64,000 nucleotides of DNA from Dirofilaria immitis (Eukaryota; Nematoda; Chromadorea; Rhabditida; Onchocercidae), in the NCBI GenBank assembly GCA_024305405.1, contig JAKNDB010000105.1, forward strand, positions 2,975,501 to 3,039,500, written 5' to 3'. The notes below the pieces were generated by a model that searched no databases, was not told where the DNA came from, and saw nothing but the letters and a program-made list of their open reading frames with translations. This document shows, in pieces, positions 40,593 through 53,900 of the stretch. The number at the start of each line of letters is the position of its first letter. Position 1 is the stretch's first letter. Made by a program: the position numbers and the translations under genes.

Positions 40593-40989
40593 TAAGTCAA
40601 TATCAGAATACGTATTACACGTAGGGAGTAGGAAAGGTATAAACTACTACTTCATTAAAAGTTAAGTGAGAAATATTATAGCGAAAGCTAAAAATAAATG
40701 TGGCGCAAAACGAATTCCTAACTCATTTCATGCAATTTTATATGTAATTTTCCAAAAAACTCAATTCTTTTGATTTCTCACATTAAATTGAAATCCTAAA
40801 ATTGAAAAATTTTATCACTAAATTAGATAATCAGTTTGGTGACAATTAAATTGAACGAAATTCGTCAAACGCCAAGGCAGTATCAAATTGAAAATGTGAT
40901 CAAGAAAAAATTACACGACAAGAAATGAATTTATGAAGGAAACCATAAATATTAGTGAAATACTACAGAACGGACGAGTATATAAGTTA

Positions 40990-41044
40990 GGTATTGTCTT
41001 GACCAGGTTAGTTCCATCGGTATTGTCTTGACCAGGTTAGTCCC
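40990..41044. repeat. 29-bp tandem repeat, two copies
   Basis: Two adjacent units, each starting GGTATTGTCTTGACCAGGTT, begin at 40990 and 41019. They are identical over about 23 bases and diverge at the last few. The repeat lies in intergenic DNA between the small membrane gene and beta-spectrin. Confidence 0.85.
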
Positions 41045-41049
41045 AGTAT

Positions 41050-41963
41050 TTAATTTCAAAAATATATCTAAGAATATATTTGCAAATTTTTTGATAAACA
41101 TTTCTATTTCTATTTGCTGCCCATAAGTAATGTAACTGATATTAAGAAAATCGAATTTAGTTTTTGTTCCTAAATGTGCTTCGGAAGTTTTACAATTCTA
41201 TGCTCTTTATGTAATTTTGAAAAATCATAATTTCTGGAAAAATACCGAAATGTTTGTGTAAGGGAATTTTTCATCATTTTATAGACTGTCAAATTCATCT
41301 TGAAAACTTCACCCATATCTTCTATTTCCTGAACTCAGAAACACAGATATATAAAAAAGGAAGCTCGTTTCTTTCTGCTGTAACGCCATGTATAAAGCAT
41401 AAAATAAAATAATCAAACGAAAAAATTTCAAAATTCGCGGAGGGAAAAATGATAAAGCTATTAGAAGGAAATTTTTCGCATCATGGAATCAGCATAAATC
41501 ACCATGTTTCACTGTAACTGGAATGAAAAATTCATTCTTTGGCTAACAAAATTCTACATTGAAAAAAAGAAATAACCAGGATTTGCAGACACAATAAGCT
41601 CATCACGGGATAGTCAATAACAATTCTGTTTAAATTTCAAATGACAAGAAAAATATGTAGCAGCAAAAATGAAGACAAAGAAAGTGCTTAGATAACAGCA
41701 CAATAAAATACATATTCTTTTCTATCTTTTTATGTAACTATTTGCCAAAACAAAATTTTACGAAATTTTTGCTGTATATCTTCAAATATCTTTACAAAAA
41801 TCGATCCATGAAATTTCTGAAAAAATCCGAAATCATTCAGAAAATTTATACAAGTTTCCGAATCGAAAAAAAATTCTGCATAAATGAAACAACTTACAAC
41901 ACCATGAATTCTTCGGTGCTTAATCTGCCAAAACAAATCCTAAAAAACAAAGTCCATATTCGC
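41050..41963. other. 3' flank of beta-spectrin
   Basis: About 900 bases downstream of the beta-spectrin stop, A+T-rich. TTTATT motifs (poly(A) signals on the - strand) occur, for example around 41700-41706, so part of this is likely 3' UTR. The + strand open frame at 41742-42125 is antisense to the last spectrin exon and is not a gene. Confidence 0.45.
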
Positions 41964-44900
41964 TTAGTAATCATTTTTTCCCCGACTGAAGAAACCTTTT
42001 TCGCTTTGGCGGATCCTTCAACTGGCAATGTTTGCGAACGAGCTGGCTCTTCTTGTGACTGTCCTGTAGCAAGCTGCAATCGCCGCAACCATCGTTCCAT
42101 ATCTTCCTGCAAAATTAGGACATGAAGTATCTCACTGTTAGAATATACATGTATTCCAATTCAAAATAATATAGATACAAGTTTTCATGCTAACTAGAAT
42201 GACGCTTTATTTAACTCGAAAATTTTCATCTGTACTTCGAAATTCAAGAAAAATCCAGATAAGCTCACATCATTGGCAGTTTGTAACAAATATTCGGCTC
42301 CATTCAAAGATTTCAGTGATAGAACATTTTTCTTTTTGTATATTCCGCGGCGACGCTAATTGAATAGCCCTCCAAATTTAATGGCTCTTCACCGCGAAAT
42401 AATGTATTTTCTTCCATGTGCTTCTGATCCTTGAAAAATGCCAATTGTGACCCGCGTAATACTGCATACACTTTTTCCACGACCTATAAAAACAATTAGA
42501 TCCCAAAAATTAATCAAAATTTCGAGAAAATTTGGAATTTTAAGACTTCAAGAAAAAACAAAAATTTCACCTGCTTGATGCTTTGCGGTCCAAAAACTCA
42601 TATGTATGCTTCCTGATTAAGACACCTTCAAAAGCACCGCCTATATCAGCTCCTGAAATATTTGAAATTATCAAAAAGTAACCAGTCATTGTAAAGTGCA
42701 AAATTTAAAATTTCAACGTTAACATTATAAATCTCTTCAGTTAAACCAATGTGCGATCATATCAGATATAAACTGAGGAGATACGCTTATTCTGATGATC
42801 ATTTTCGATAGTTCATTGTTTTGAACAAAACATATCAATAATACACTGTTAATAAAATAGCAAATAACACTGAAGACCCATGCAAACTATAGATTTTAAA
42901 GACAAAAGCGTTAATTTATTAGAGAGAAATAACAAATTATTGCTCTCTTACCCGTAAATCATGTACATCAAAACGAGCCGATCTCGATAATGATAATCGC
43001 CAACTAGACGGTTCTGATGCCATTAATCGACTACTGCGCTCTGCAAACAACACAACAACTATAATTATTGTGCCATGCTATCGCTGCTAAATCTGCTATT
43101 CAAATACAAGAACACATTGTAGTGAATTCAAAATGTTATCAAAAGTAAAAATTTATTAAATAATGTAAATTGTAGCTCATGCAATCAAAACATCATGCCA
43201 TACAAATAAAATATCAAACTTTTTGGAATTACAAAACATAAAAACTGCAAAACAAACACATTTGTAGTTTCATATATCAAGATCAAGGAGATTTGACTCA
43301 TATAATGTTTAGCAATTTTTGTGCAGCGATTTTTTTATTTTTCTGGCAAACAAGATATAAACTGTATATGAAAGTGTACCAGCAATATATTTTGTTTTTC
43401 GTAGTAATGTACCACTATCACCACTGCTTATGGTTGCATCGTGTAAACTTTCGTTACCAAAATCTGCAAGGCGTGTTGCAAAATCATGCAAACTACATGG
43501 AACATGTAACCTGGAGAACAAGTGCAAACGTGCACATCGTGCATTTCTCGAAAAACAAATTCTAATTTTAAAATATCATTGTGAGTAACAAGACAATTTA
43601 AAATGTTAGTTGAAAGAAAAAATCATGCAACGTTTGTTACAGAAAATTGTAAAACAGCAAAACAATGTCTGTTTCAAATTCTCACAGCTCTGATTATAAT
43701 TAGCTAGACATAATTCGTTTTCTTTTTTTAATAAAATAATTCAGACGAGCGCTAACAATGAAAATTTTGTCGTAATAATCGACAACGAAAACATTTTTAA
43801 TATAAAGCAGTCAAAATCCAACAATCGTGCAATTCTTACCATCAGAAGTTTGAGGTCCCCTTCTATTGGGAACGCAATTTCTGTAGGACGTTCACCTACT
43901 GCTGCAGCTGCTGTTCGTTGTAGAGTTCCACGACGCAAATCACTACTTTGTCCACTAAGTGCACGACGCTCCGCTTCCTCCATGTCTCGCCTTTGCATAT
44001 CTTTCAGTTCGAACTAGGAAGAGACTATATTTTAATATCTATTTTAATGAATGCAATAATTATCAACAATAATTTTGCACCAATCCAACCGTTAGCGATT
44101 GAATAAAGTTAGTGCACATGGAAAAAAGAATATCAAATGTCAAGTTAATGAGCTGTCGACAATATTTGTAAAAGAGTAGGAATGAGATCAGTAGTACAGT
44201 TAACCCTTTCAAAATCTACATAAACGGTTCTTTACAATCTGTATCATTGTAATAAACAATCAAATTCAAAAGTATCAACTACAATTCCTCTTTATGATAT
44301 TTGATGAAACGTAAACCAAGTTGAGATATTTCTTTCAATACGCTATTATACGCTATTCATTACCAACAATAACAATTATTATTTTACTATAAATTTTAGC
44401 TGAAAAAAATGGCAGATTGGAAAAAATTATTCAAAAATAACAAGGAAAAGAACTTAAAATAAATAGAAAAAAATTTAGACCTGAAATACAACCTGAAGGA
44501 AGTTTTGAATAACTTTGAATATTTAAGCTATGATTTGGTGATAAAATAATAAATACTGCGAAAAACCATGCGAATACAAATTATGAACGGGAAATGTAGA
44601 AACGAAATTAGGAATATTCATTTTGTCTAATATCTACCAAAGTATGATATAACTTCTAATAAATGTTTAGAAAAATATGTACCGTTGTTAGTTTCTCCAA
44701 TGCTAAGAAACGTTCTTCTTGCGCCGCAGCTGACTTTTCGAAAGCCTCGTGCTTTTTAATCAGTTTTATCGTTTCTTCCAGATTCCGCTGAAAATATTCA
44801 TAGTTATTATAACTTTCACTATAATAATTTCCTTCAATTTCTCTATACACTATTCCAAAATACTTATTTAATATGTAAAATTATTTTATATAATAAAACA

Positions 44901-47900
44901 ATAAAATAAATACTCCATATTCTTTCGAAATAAGATATGGTTCTTGCGCCATTAACCAGCTTTCAGCCACCGCCGCATCCCTTGCGAACTGATATACTTC
45001 TAGTACTAAAAGAAAGATCAAATGAACATCATTTTTACAACAAAATTATTTGAACAACAGCGAACGATCTAATTGTTAATAAAATAATTTTACATGCGCT
45101 TATCTATGCATCTCTGCTTTGTCCCAAAATTATTTGTTTGTGATTCTATATTGCCAAAACTCACTCAGCTGCAAATATTCCCAGCGATCCTCCCATCGTC
45201 GCATCATTTCAGCCCGTTCAGTTGTCAGCTTGATCAATTTCTTTTCAATTTCAGACGATGCGTAGTGTTTGCGATTCAAAAGATCTCGACCTAATGATAT
45301 GCACATGTTGAAATTCTCCTCACGTGTATCGATTTCTGCCTTCAGGCTCTGATGATTGTTCATCAATAACTCAACACCAGATACATCCTAAAATTAAGAA
45401 ATTCCAACCAGAGAGTAACTTCATATTAAACCCTACTGAACCATCGAATTCAAAACTGAAAACTAACTAAATCAGGAAAGAAATTATAAAGCACCTTTGG
45501 TCTCTCTTGTGATGTCATCTCTCGCTTAACTTCATTCATCCACAGCAACAAATCTCGAACCATATTCATGAATCGGAACAAATCTGATGTATCGCCCAAT
45601 CGCATTGAACGTGCATCACACATTGCACGTAACTGTCGCCATGCTCTGTGTACTTCTGTTTCACGCGCACCTATCTCGATTGCTCGATCTCCAGCATAAG
45701 CATCACGCAATTCCAATGCATCGAGCTCAATTTGTGCAACTTGTTGACCTATAGCCTCGATATCCTATAAACGAGTTCATCCATAGGTATCTGCTGTATC
45801 GTTAAATTTAACCCACAAAATAAATCGAATAGAAAAGAAACTTTAAGGAAATTTTGATGCTTTCGCTTCAGCGCTCCAACTGAAGATGAATCTCGACCAA
45901 GATCTTCGGGTATCGAATGGTTCTTCTCCAGGATTCGCGACAAACAATCACGACAATCATGGAAAAATTTGTGAAGCATTCTCGATGCTTCTAGCATTTG
46001 CATTCGCGTATCGATTAGTTCAAGCAAATTTTCCCATGCTTCATTTAGACTGTCTTTCCATAGAGCAACTGTTGGAGCATCCGAATGTCCAATAGCAATT
46101 AGCTGAGAAAGGAGAATTCTAATAATAGATAGGCGGAACGTTAAAACAAGAATGGAATTAATAAAAAAATTAAGGATTATAAACGCTGGTGAATTTTTGA
46201 GTGTAAAGGAAGTTTGGAATAAAAACTATACTTGATCACAAGCATCATTTGCATTTGCCACGCGGTCTGATCCAATATTTTCGGTATCCCTAGCAAACTG
46301 CAGAAACCGTTCAATAAGCATCTGTACATGTTCATAATCTTGTCCTGTTTCTTGAGAACCGGCCAACAACTAAAATACAAAAGTCAATATACAACTGATG
46401 TCCGACTAGAAACAAAATAAGAAAATTTAAAAATAATTTTCTTCATAACGGTTACAAAAATAACTAAATGATAGAATACTTCTTTGTCTGCGATCCACTG
46501 TAGTAGATCATCAATTTCTCGGTGAAGCTCATACAATTGTAATGTTTCATCCAAACGTTTTCGCCTTTCTTTACACAAATCTTGTAAGCCTGCATATAAT
46601 TTCTCGATTTGCGCTTGCCGAATACCGATGTGTTCCCTGCAATAGCGACAAAAATTCATGGTTTCTTTTCAACATTATATAAAAAATTACGTGATCTCCA
46701 TTTTTTTAATTTATTAAGATTAGACTTATTGACTGATGAAATTACCATAAGGACGCTTCTCGTCAACAAATTTCTGAGCTTGTGCAGCCAAATTTCGAAT
46801 AGTATCTGCATATTGATTAATGTCTTGTTGCAAACGTTCATGTTTCTTAATTTGATTTTCTGTTGAAAATTCATCTTTACCACGTTCATCCTAGAAAGGT
46901 ATAAAATATTGAAAAATTATTTCCATGCAACCATTAAAACTCTCCTTATCTTTCCCAAGGCAGAAACTGTAAACTGTAGAGTTACTACTGAAGTTAGTCA
47001 AGGAATGGAAATATTCGCTAGAAAATCATTTTTACCTAAGTAAATGAATAGTTTTTACCAAAAATTTAATTAAAAAACAGGCTTCATGCAAAGGGATAAT
47101 GTAAAATTCAAAATTTGCTCCCAGATATGGAACGATCGCAAAGACTGAATTTCAAGTATTGAGAGAGTTTATTTGACAAACCTGCATCATGTAAAGTTCT
47201 TGTTCACTCATCCATGCTTCTGCTTCATTGCAGTCATACAGAAACTGATGTGCCTTTTCGCTTTCAGCTAAATGTTCTCTGCGAGCGTTTAGAGAATCTT
47301 TCAAATCCTAAAATAAAAAGGTACAAGAAGATTTCATAAATAGTCTAGTCTGAAAAAAAAAAAGGAACTTTTATCAAAGAAAGAGAATCTACAAAAAAAA
47401 AATAATTACTTGGCGTATTTTCATTAGTTCATCAATTTTTTGTTGAAATTCTAAACTATTTTCATGGCCTTCATCAATCATTTCGCGACCATTTTGACAG
47501 ATTTTCTCGATCCACGGCTCGTGGTTATCAATTTCGTGCTTCAGCGATTGCATTTTCTTTTGCAGACGATTACAGTCGAATAGACTTTCACCAAGTTCGC
47601 GTGCTTGTGTCAGTGGCAATCGTTCTGCAAATCACTTCTGATATTTGAAAAAATACTTTTAAATTTACGAAAAAATTAGTTTTGTAAACTATGTCTTTTT
47701 ATTGAATGCTACGGGGTTTTAATAAAAACTGAAAAATTTCCACCTGCACACCATAATTTTTCATCTTCAACATCACGCAAGAACTGATAGGCTCTCTTTT
47801 TGCGTTCTAATTGACGACGTCGATCGTCTAGAGGCGCTTGTAATCTTTGCAATTGTTCCTGCACAGCTAGACGATGTGCTTTAATTGCCTCGACTTCTTC

Positions 47901-50900
47901 TGGATGCATTTCTTCAAGTTGTGGTTCCATTTGCTGAAAGAATACGTAAAGCAGTTGATTAAATAACAAATTTTTCCATTTTTTGAATTTATAGAATATT
48001 GTTTTTCCCTCCCTTCTAATACTTTATCCTACAAATTTAAATAACGAGTTATGCTTAAACAGTCACAAATTTACGAAATATCCAACAAGTTTTTCAAAAT
48101 AACCTGCAAAGACTCTATTTGTGCTGCTCGTTTCACCATTTCACTTTCAATCATCTGCTGCCTCTGCATGGCAACATTAACTGTTGTCAAATCTTGTCCT
48201 GTATCTTCGATCGCCATTTGTTGTTGAAGTTGTTCGGCCCAATCCTAAAAAAGTAAAACGCTGTTAAAAATATATAAAAACTCCAAACAATTCACATAAT
48301 ACACGAACTGATTAAGAATTAATAATTATCGGTTTTTTCTCCCATCCGCCTATCAAAAAATAAAAAAATTAACCTTCATGTCAGAGATACTTTGCACATA
48401 AAGTTGTTGTCTATTAGCATCGAATAATTTCTGCCCTTTTTCTTCGGTAGTTTTTTCGAGTTGCTCCCACTGTAGTGATAAATCAGCAATCTGGGGATCA
48501 ATGGTGCCAAGAAACTCAGGCTTTTCCTCAGCCAATCTAACTGCTGCATGACGAAGCTGCACAAGTCGTTCACGATTTGATTGCAATTCCGACTGGAATG
48601 CCTGATGTCGCATAAATTTCGATGTGATTGTTTTCGCATCTCTAAAGGCACAGAAAAAACAATCAGTAATATAAACCGGCAATATAAGGAGAAAACTACT
48701 AATAAAAATGATGCTAATAAAATCTGAAATTTTACATTTATTACACAAGGAATCAAATTTTCAATTTTATAAATTACTAATGATATCAACCTGTATGTTT
48801 CATCTTGTGCACGAATCATCTTTTCTTCGATCCACTCCCGGAGTTCTTCACAATCTGATAAGAATTGTTGCAATGCAAGGGAATCTTTGAGTTTATTGAA
48901 CAAGTGTCCAGCCTTATCACGGTTCACTTCTCGACGTTCTTCTATATTTCGCGCTTTTTGTGGATTTTATCAGCTGAATAATGGCCATCACCACAAAGCT
49001 GGTCCCCAAAAGATACAACTGCCTAAATGATTTTAAAAGATAGTTACGATACATCTAGATAAATTTTTGATACATAATCTGGGAACTTTGAAGTAGAACT
49101 CAAAAGCTACATAAAAATAAAATTATATAAACTATAAAGAGCACCTTAATTTTTTCATCGCTGGCGTCCATAGTTGTAAGGAAATCTTGATGTCTTTTTA
49201 ACATATTTTCCGCTTGTTCCAATGACATCGGTGTTTCATCTTTTGACAAATAATTTTCCTGCTGTGAAAGCATAACTTCTGCTTGTTTTGCATCGCGAAG
49301 AAACATCTAAAATAATTGAAATGATTCACGCCAGTTAAGACAAAACTGATAAGAATTTTACAGTAAAAATGAAATATTCATCCGAAATGAGAGTAAAGAT
49401 TATCAAAGTTGTTCATCGAAATGAACACTTGCCTGCAAATTGAGTCCTTGGCTAAGAAGATGCTGTCGATTATCCCACATTCTTTGTAGTTCTTCCCAGC
49501 CTTCTTCTAGTCCGGCGAGGCGTTGACGTAAGAACATATATTGTGGGTCCGTCTGATCCTGCGTTACTCGATCACCCATCGCTCGCATCTATATTATTAT
49601 TATGATGGAATGGCTAGTATTCATCTAAATAGTGTCTTCCTACTATCCACACACAATAAAGTTGAATTCTGGTTTAACGTAATATTACTGTAAATTCACT
49701 TTAACGTAATCTTCTGCATAGCCATCAATTTCCTCCCGAATTGCTGCATGCTGATTAAGCAGTTGTTCAGCATCAGCCAGAGATTGTGGTTCGTCTTCTG
49801 AAGCAACCTAAAAATATGCAGCAAGTTTACCAGAAAATCAGAATCAATCTTATATAATTTAAATACCTGAAACTCTACTATAACATTCGAACTGAAAAAA
49901 CATTTACCCCTAACTCATTATATCAAGTGCTATGCAAATGGTGTAAAAAGAATGTTTATTCTCTAAAATTTAATAAACTAAGATTACTTGTCTTTGCGTA
50001 GCAGTTAACCAAGCTTGAAAATGATCCAAATCACGAAGGAATCGCTGCAAATCACCAGCTTCATCAAGTTTCGCCTCATGTTCACGTACACGTCTATTGA
50101 GCACATCCCATGCTAATTGCATTCGCTTGATATCCTCTCGTATCTGTATTGCATCTGCAGGTTTCTCTTTTCAATTTCATATGCCTCCTTTTGCAGTGAG
50201 TCAAGTTTAGCCTGAAATACTGAGCTAACTAGAATTCCATAAAGATCGCAAAATGTTTTGAAATTTTGCTGTTGTGACAAGAATTAACCATTTTAAATAT
50301 TTATGGATTTTTAAGTACATTTTGAGCTGAAGAATTCATTACAAACCTGGATAGCACCAAGATCACGTTCCATCATAGATAAACGACGTTGAAGTTTCAT
50401 AACACCGGTGAGATCATTAGTAAGTTCGTCAGCATCTTCAAGTACTCGGGTTTTGTCTTCAATCCAAGAAACTGTTTCCTGGCAATCGATACGGAATGTT
50501 TCCAAACGATGTGCCTGATCGAGTTCAGTTCTTTCTGATCAACCATATCACGCAACTGTGCCCATCTGAATTCTATTTGACGAGATTTCCGAAATAAAAT
50601 CCTTTTTAAGAGGTACACGAAAATCTACAGGAAAAAAAATTTTAAAATGCCAGAGTTGCAAATAACCATATTTGCTTACCTTGCGTTAAGCTTATTTTGT
50701 CTTTGCAAAATTTCATCTGAATTTGGATGATCAACATGAAGAAGTTGACGTGCAAGCTCGTTCACAGTGGCAACCTTAGTTGCTTGGTTATTCATATCAG
50801 CTTCAAGAGTTTCGAAACGATGTTTCATGATTTCAACTTCTTCCAAATCATCAGTTGGTATTAATGTCGTTAGCAGTTTACCCTGCAATATAATACACCT

Positions 50901-53900
50901 TATGCAATGTCTCTCTTCATGTAAGCAGAATAATCCATACAAATTGATATCATCTTTTCAGATTCAAAGCATACTTTCTCGTCAATCCATGCTTCGATAA
51001 TATCAGCATCACTGAACAATTTATATAAAGATAACGCATCCAGCAAACGTTGCTTTCTAAGTCGCGCAAGTTCTTCTAATTCTGCCTTACGTCTTTCAGT
51101 CATATCAAGACGCCTGCGTACGTCTGGATGTTCACGAGCCTCAGGAGGTAAGGATTCTGCCTAAAATGATAACGAAACTTCGTGAAATCATCACAGCACA
51201 TTCATTTGACAATAAAAACTGCGTCGATAAAAGAATGGAAAGTAGGATACAGTGAAAGACGAAACTTAAAATTTATCAAGATAATATGTTAAGTTTACTC
51301 ATCATTAGGACAGAAACTCTATTTCAAATTAAAACATACTTGTATATGCAACTGCTTGATGTTCTCTTCGAATTTCAGTAAATCATCGCTTACATCGTCG
51401 TGCTTCTTGATAAGTAACTGCACGGTACCCTCATCTTTTCCAACATCTTCACTGCCCACCAAACGAAGAGTATCAACAAGATATGCATCCACATCGTCAG
51501 CATCATTAAAGAACTGATAGTAATTGACACCCCAGAAAGCCGGACATGACGCTCTGCAGCCACTTCTTTCAGTTTATTGAAATAATCACGAATAGTAGCC
51601 AAACGATTGTTTATAGTTTCCGAGCCTGAAAATTATATGAAAATTAAGCAGAAAAATTGAGCGAGAAGAGGTAGAAAAGATAAAAGCCAGAAATAATTTA
51701 CATTTTATTCCCTTAACAAAGACAAAATAAAATTTAATTACAAATTAAAATGCAACATTCTTTGAGGAGGCCGAGAAGACAATATGCCACTAAAGAAGAT
51801 TTATTATAAAGAAATTTATTAAAGACATTTTTATTATAAAGAAAATGATTTGTAGCACATATATATTATCGTATTTGATTAATCAGAAATGAGAAACATT
51901 TACGAACGGGTAAAAATGAAAATAAACCGCTCCATAGGAAAAATTTTAGCATAACTCATTTTTTTCTTCACATATTTTCACATACACTAATTTAATTTCG
52001 CATATATTACTTTATTTGTGATTTTTAACATTGGATGTTAATTTATTTCAGTCAAATTAATTTTTTTCATGTTGCTGAACACAGATGAATTTTGTTCAAT
52101 CATAATGCATAAAAGGATCTTCTATCTATTTGTTATGATATATAACTACATATGAATGAAAAATAATTAGAAAGCTGTTCGCTAAACATCTTAGAAAATG
52201 AAATTATTTCAAACCAAAACGTTTATATAGAAATGTTTCAAAAAAAACACATTATTCATTTATAACCCAATCTCAGAGTCAAAAAAAATCCCAGGAAGCT
52301 GTTATAACAAGAATTTGGTAGTTGCGGGAATTAGAAAAAATGAAAACTGAAATAAAAATATGAAGCTAACCTGGAATACTCTCTTTCTGCAACTGTTGAC
52401 CTTCATTTTCGAGATCATCCAGTCGCTTGCCGACCATATCCAGTGACTGTTCAGCATTTTTATGCTTAGCAAGCAGTAGTGAAACAGAAACCATATCACG
52501 TCCAGTATCTGGTGAAGTGAGTACTTGTTCCATATCTCTTAAGTTATGTTCCAGTTCGTCAACATCCCACCAGAACTGGCACAAACGTTTATTATCTTCC
52601 AAACGACGTTTGCGTTCCACTGCTAATTCTTTCAGCTCAGCATAACGATCCAACAAAATTTGCATTCTTTCTTCAACTAATGATGGTTCCACTGGTTTAT
52701 ATCCACTGCCATCCGGACCGTTTGGCAGTGTAAATTTTTCTGCTTGACTGTTCACATTTCCAACGCGATTGCCAACAATATTAATATCTGATTCCAAGAG
52801 CGCATGCTTCTGCAGTAAATCTTCAACATCTATAAGATGCTGACCAAGATCTTCGGATAGAAGACGAGCCTAAAATTTTGTCAATATAAATTATGCCATC
52901 GTTACGCAAACCTAAAGATGAGTTATAAACTTCACCTTCAACAATCAATATTTTATTTAGCACCCATACTTGTAAGGATTTATTTTCAATTTTAATGCTA
53001 CTAACAGAGTCTCTTCTTCGATACTGCTAACGTATTCAAAAATTAGATACTATTATTTACCTTAATTTCATCACACCAATCCAGAACATACACCATTTCA
53101 TGGAAAATTCGTTGAACTGCCATGGATAGTTCTAAACGAACACGACGTGCTAATAATAATTCAAGAAGATAATTCCACAATCGCAACACATTCTCTTTTC
53201 TGCAAAGTTATAATATAAGGCTAAGAAAAAAGTGTAGAATTCCAGCTAGCATATTGGTAATACTCGAATATAATTAAATAACGCTTACCAAAAGTTGATG
53301 ATGTGCAATTAAAAGAAAAGCAAATTCAGAATCTAGAATTTGGCAGTATTAGAAGCAAACATCACCTATCATTAATTCGGTTAATATCATGATAATTCTC
53401 AGCTTCTAATTCACCAGCAACAGCAACAACTGCTTGTACGCGTTCTTCATATGCGTAAATGTCTGTCTCTATGGCTTCATGCTTTTTGTGGCTGCCTGAA
53501 AAGGTTTTGCATTTATCATCTTCACATTTAAAATAATTGAACCAAAAATATAAACGGTATACTTTTCACAAGATCGATATAAAAAGATTCAAAAATAGTG
53601 TTTTATTGTTTATACTTACTATAAATCCCGCTTACTAGCATTTTAATCAGCAAAAAATTTTAATCAGCTTATACAAATAACAAATTTAACAGCTTTTCCT
53701 TCATAAATTTATGAATAAATTGCAAACCTCTACACTAGCCAAATCGATACCGAAATTATCTTGACTGACAAGTCTTTGATTTTCGCTAAGCCAAGTTTCT
53801 CGCATACTCGCCTTACGATCAAATCGAGCTGCCAGTTGCTCAAGTTTTTCTTGCCTAAAAAATTTCCTTCATTTATAAAACTGGCGATTGTAAACTAAAC

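Noticed and set aside
41742..42125. 127-codon + strand open frame
   Set aside because: It is antisense to the last exon of beta-spectrin, which is supported by homology.
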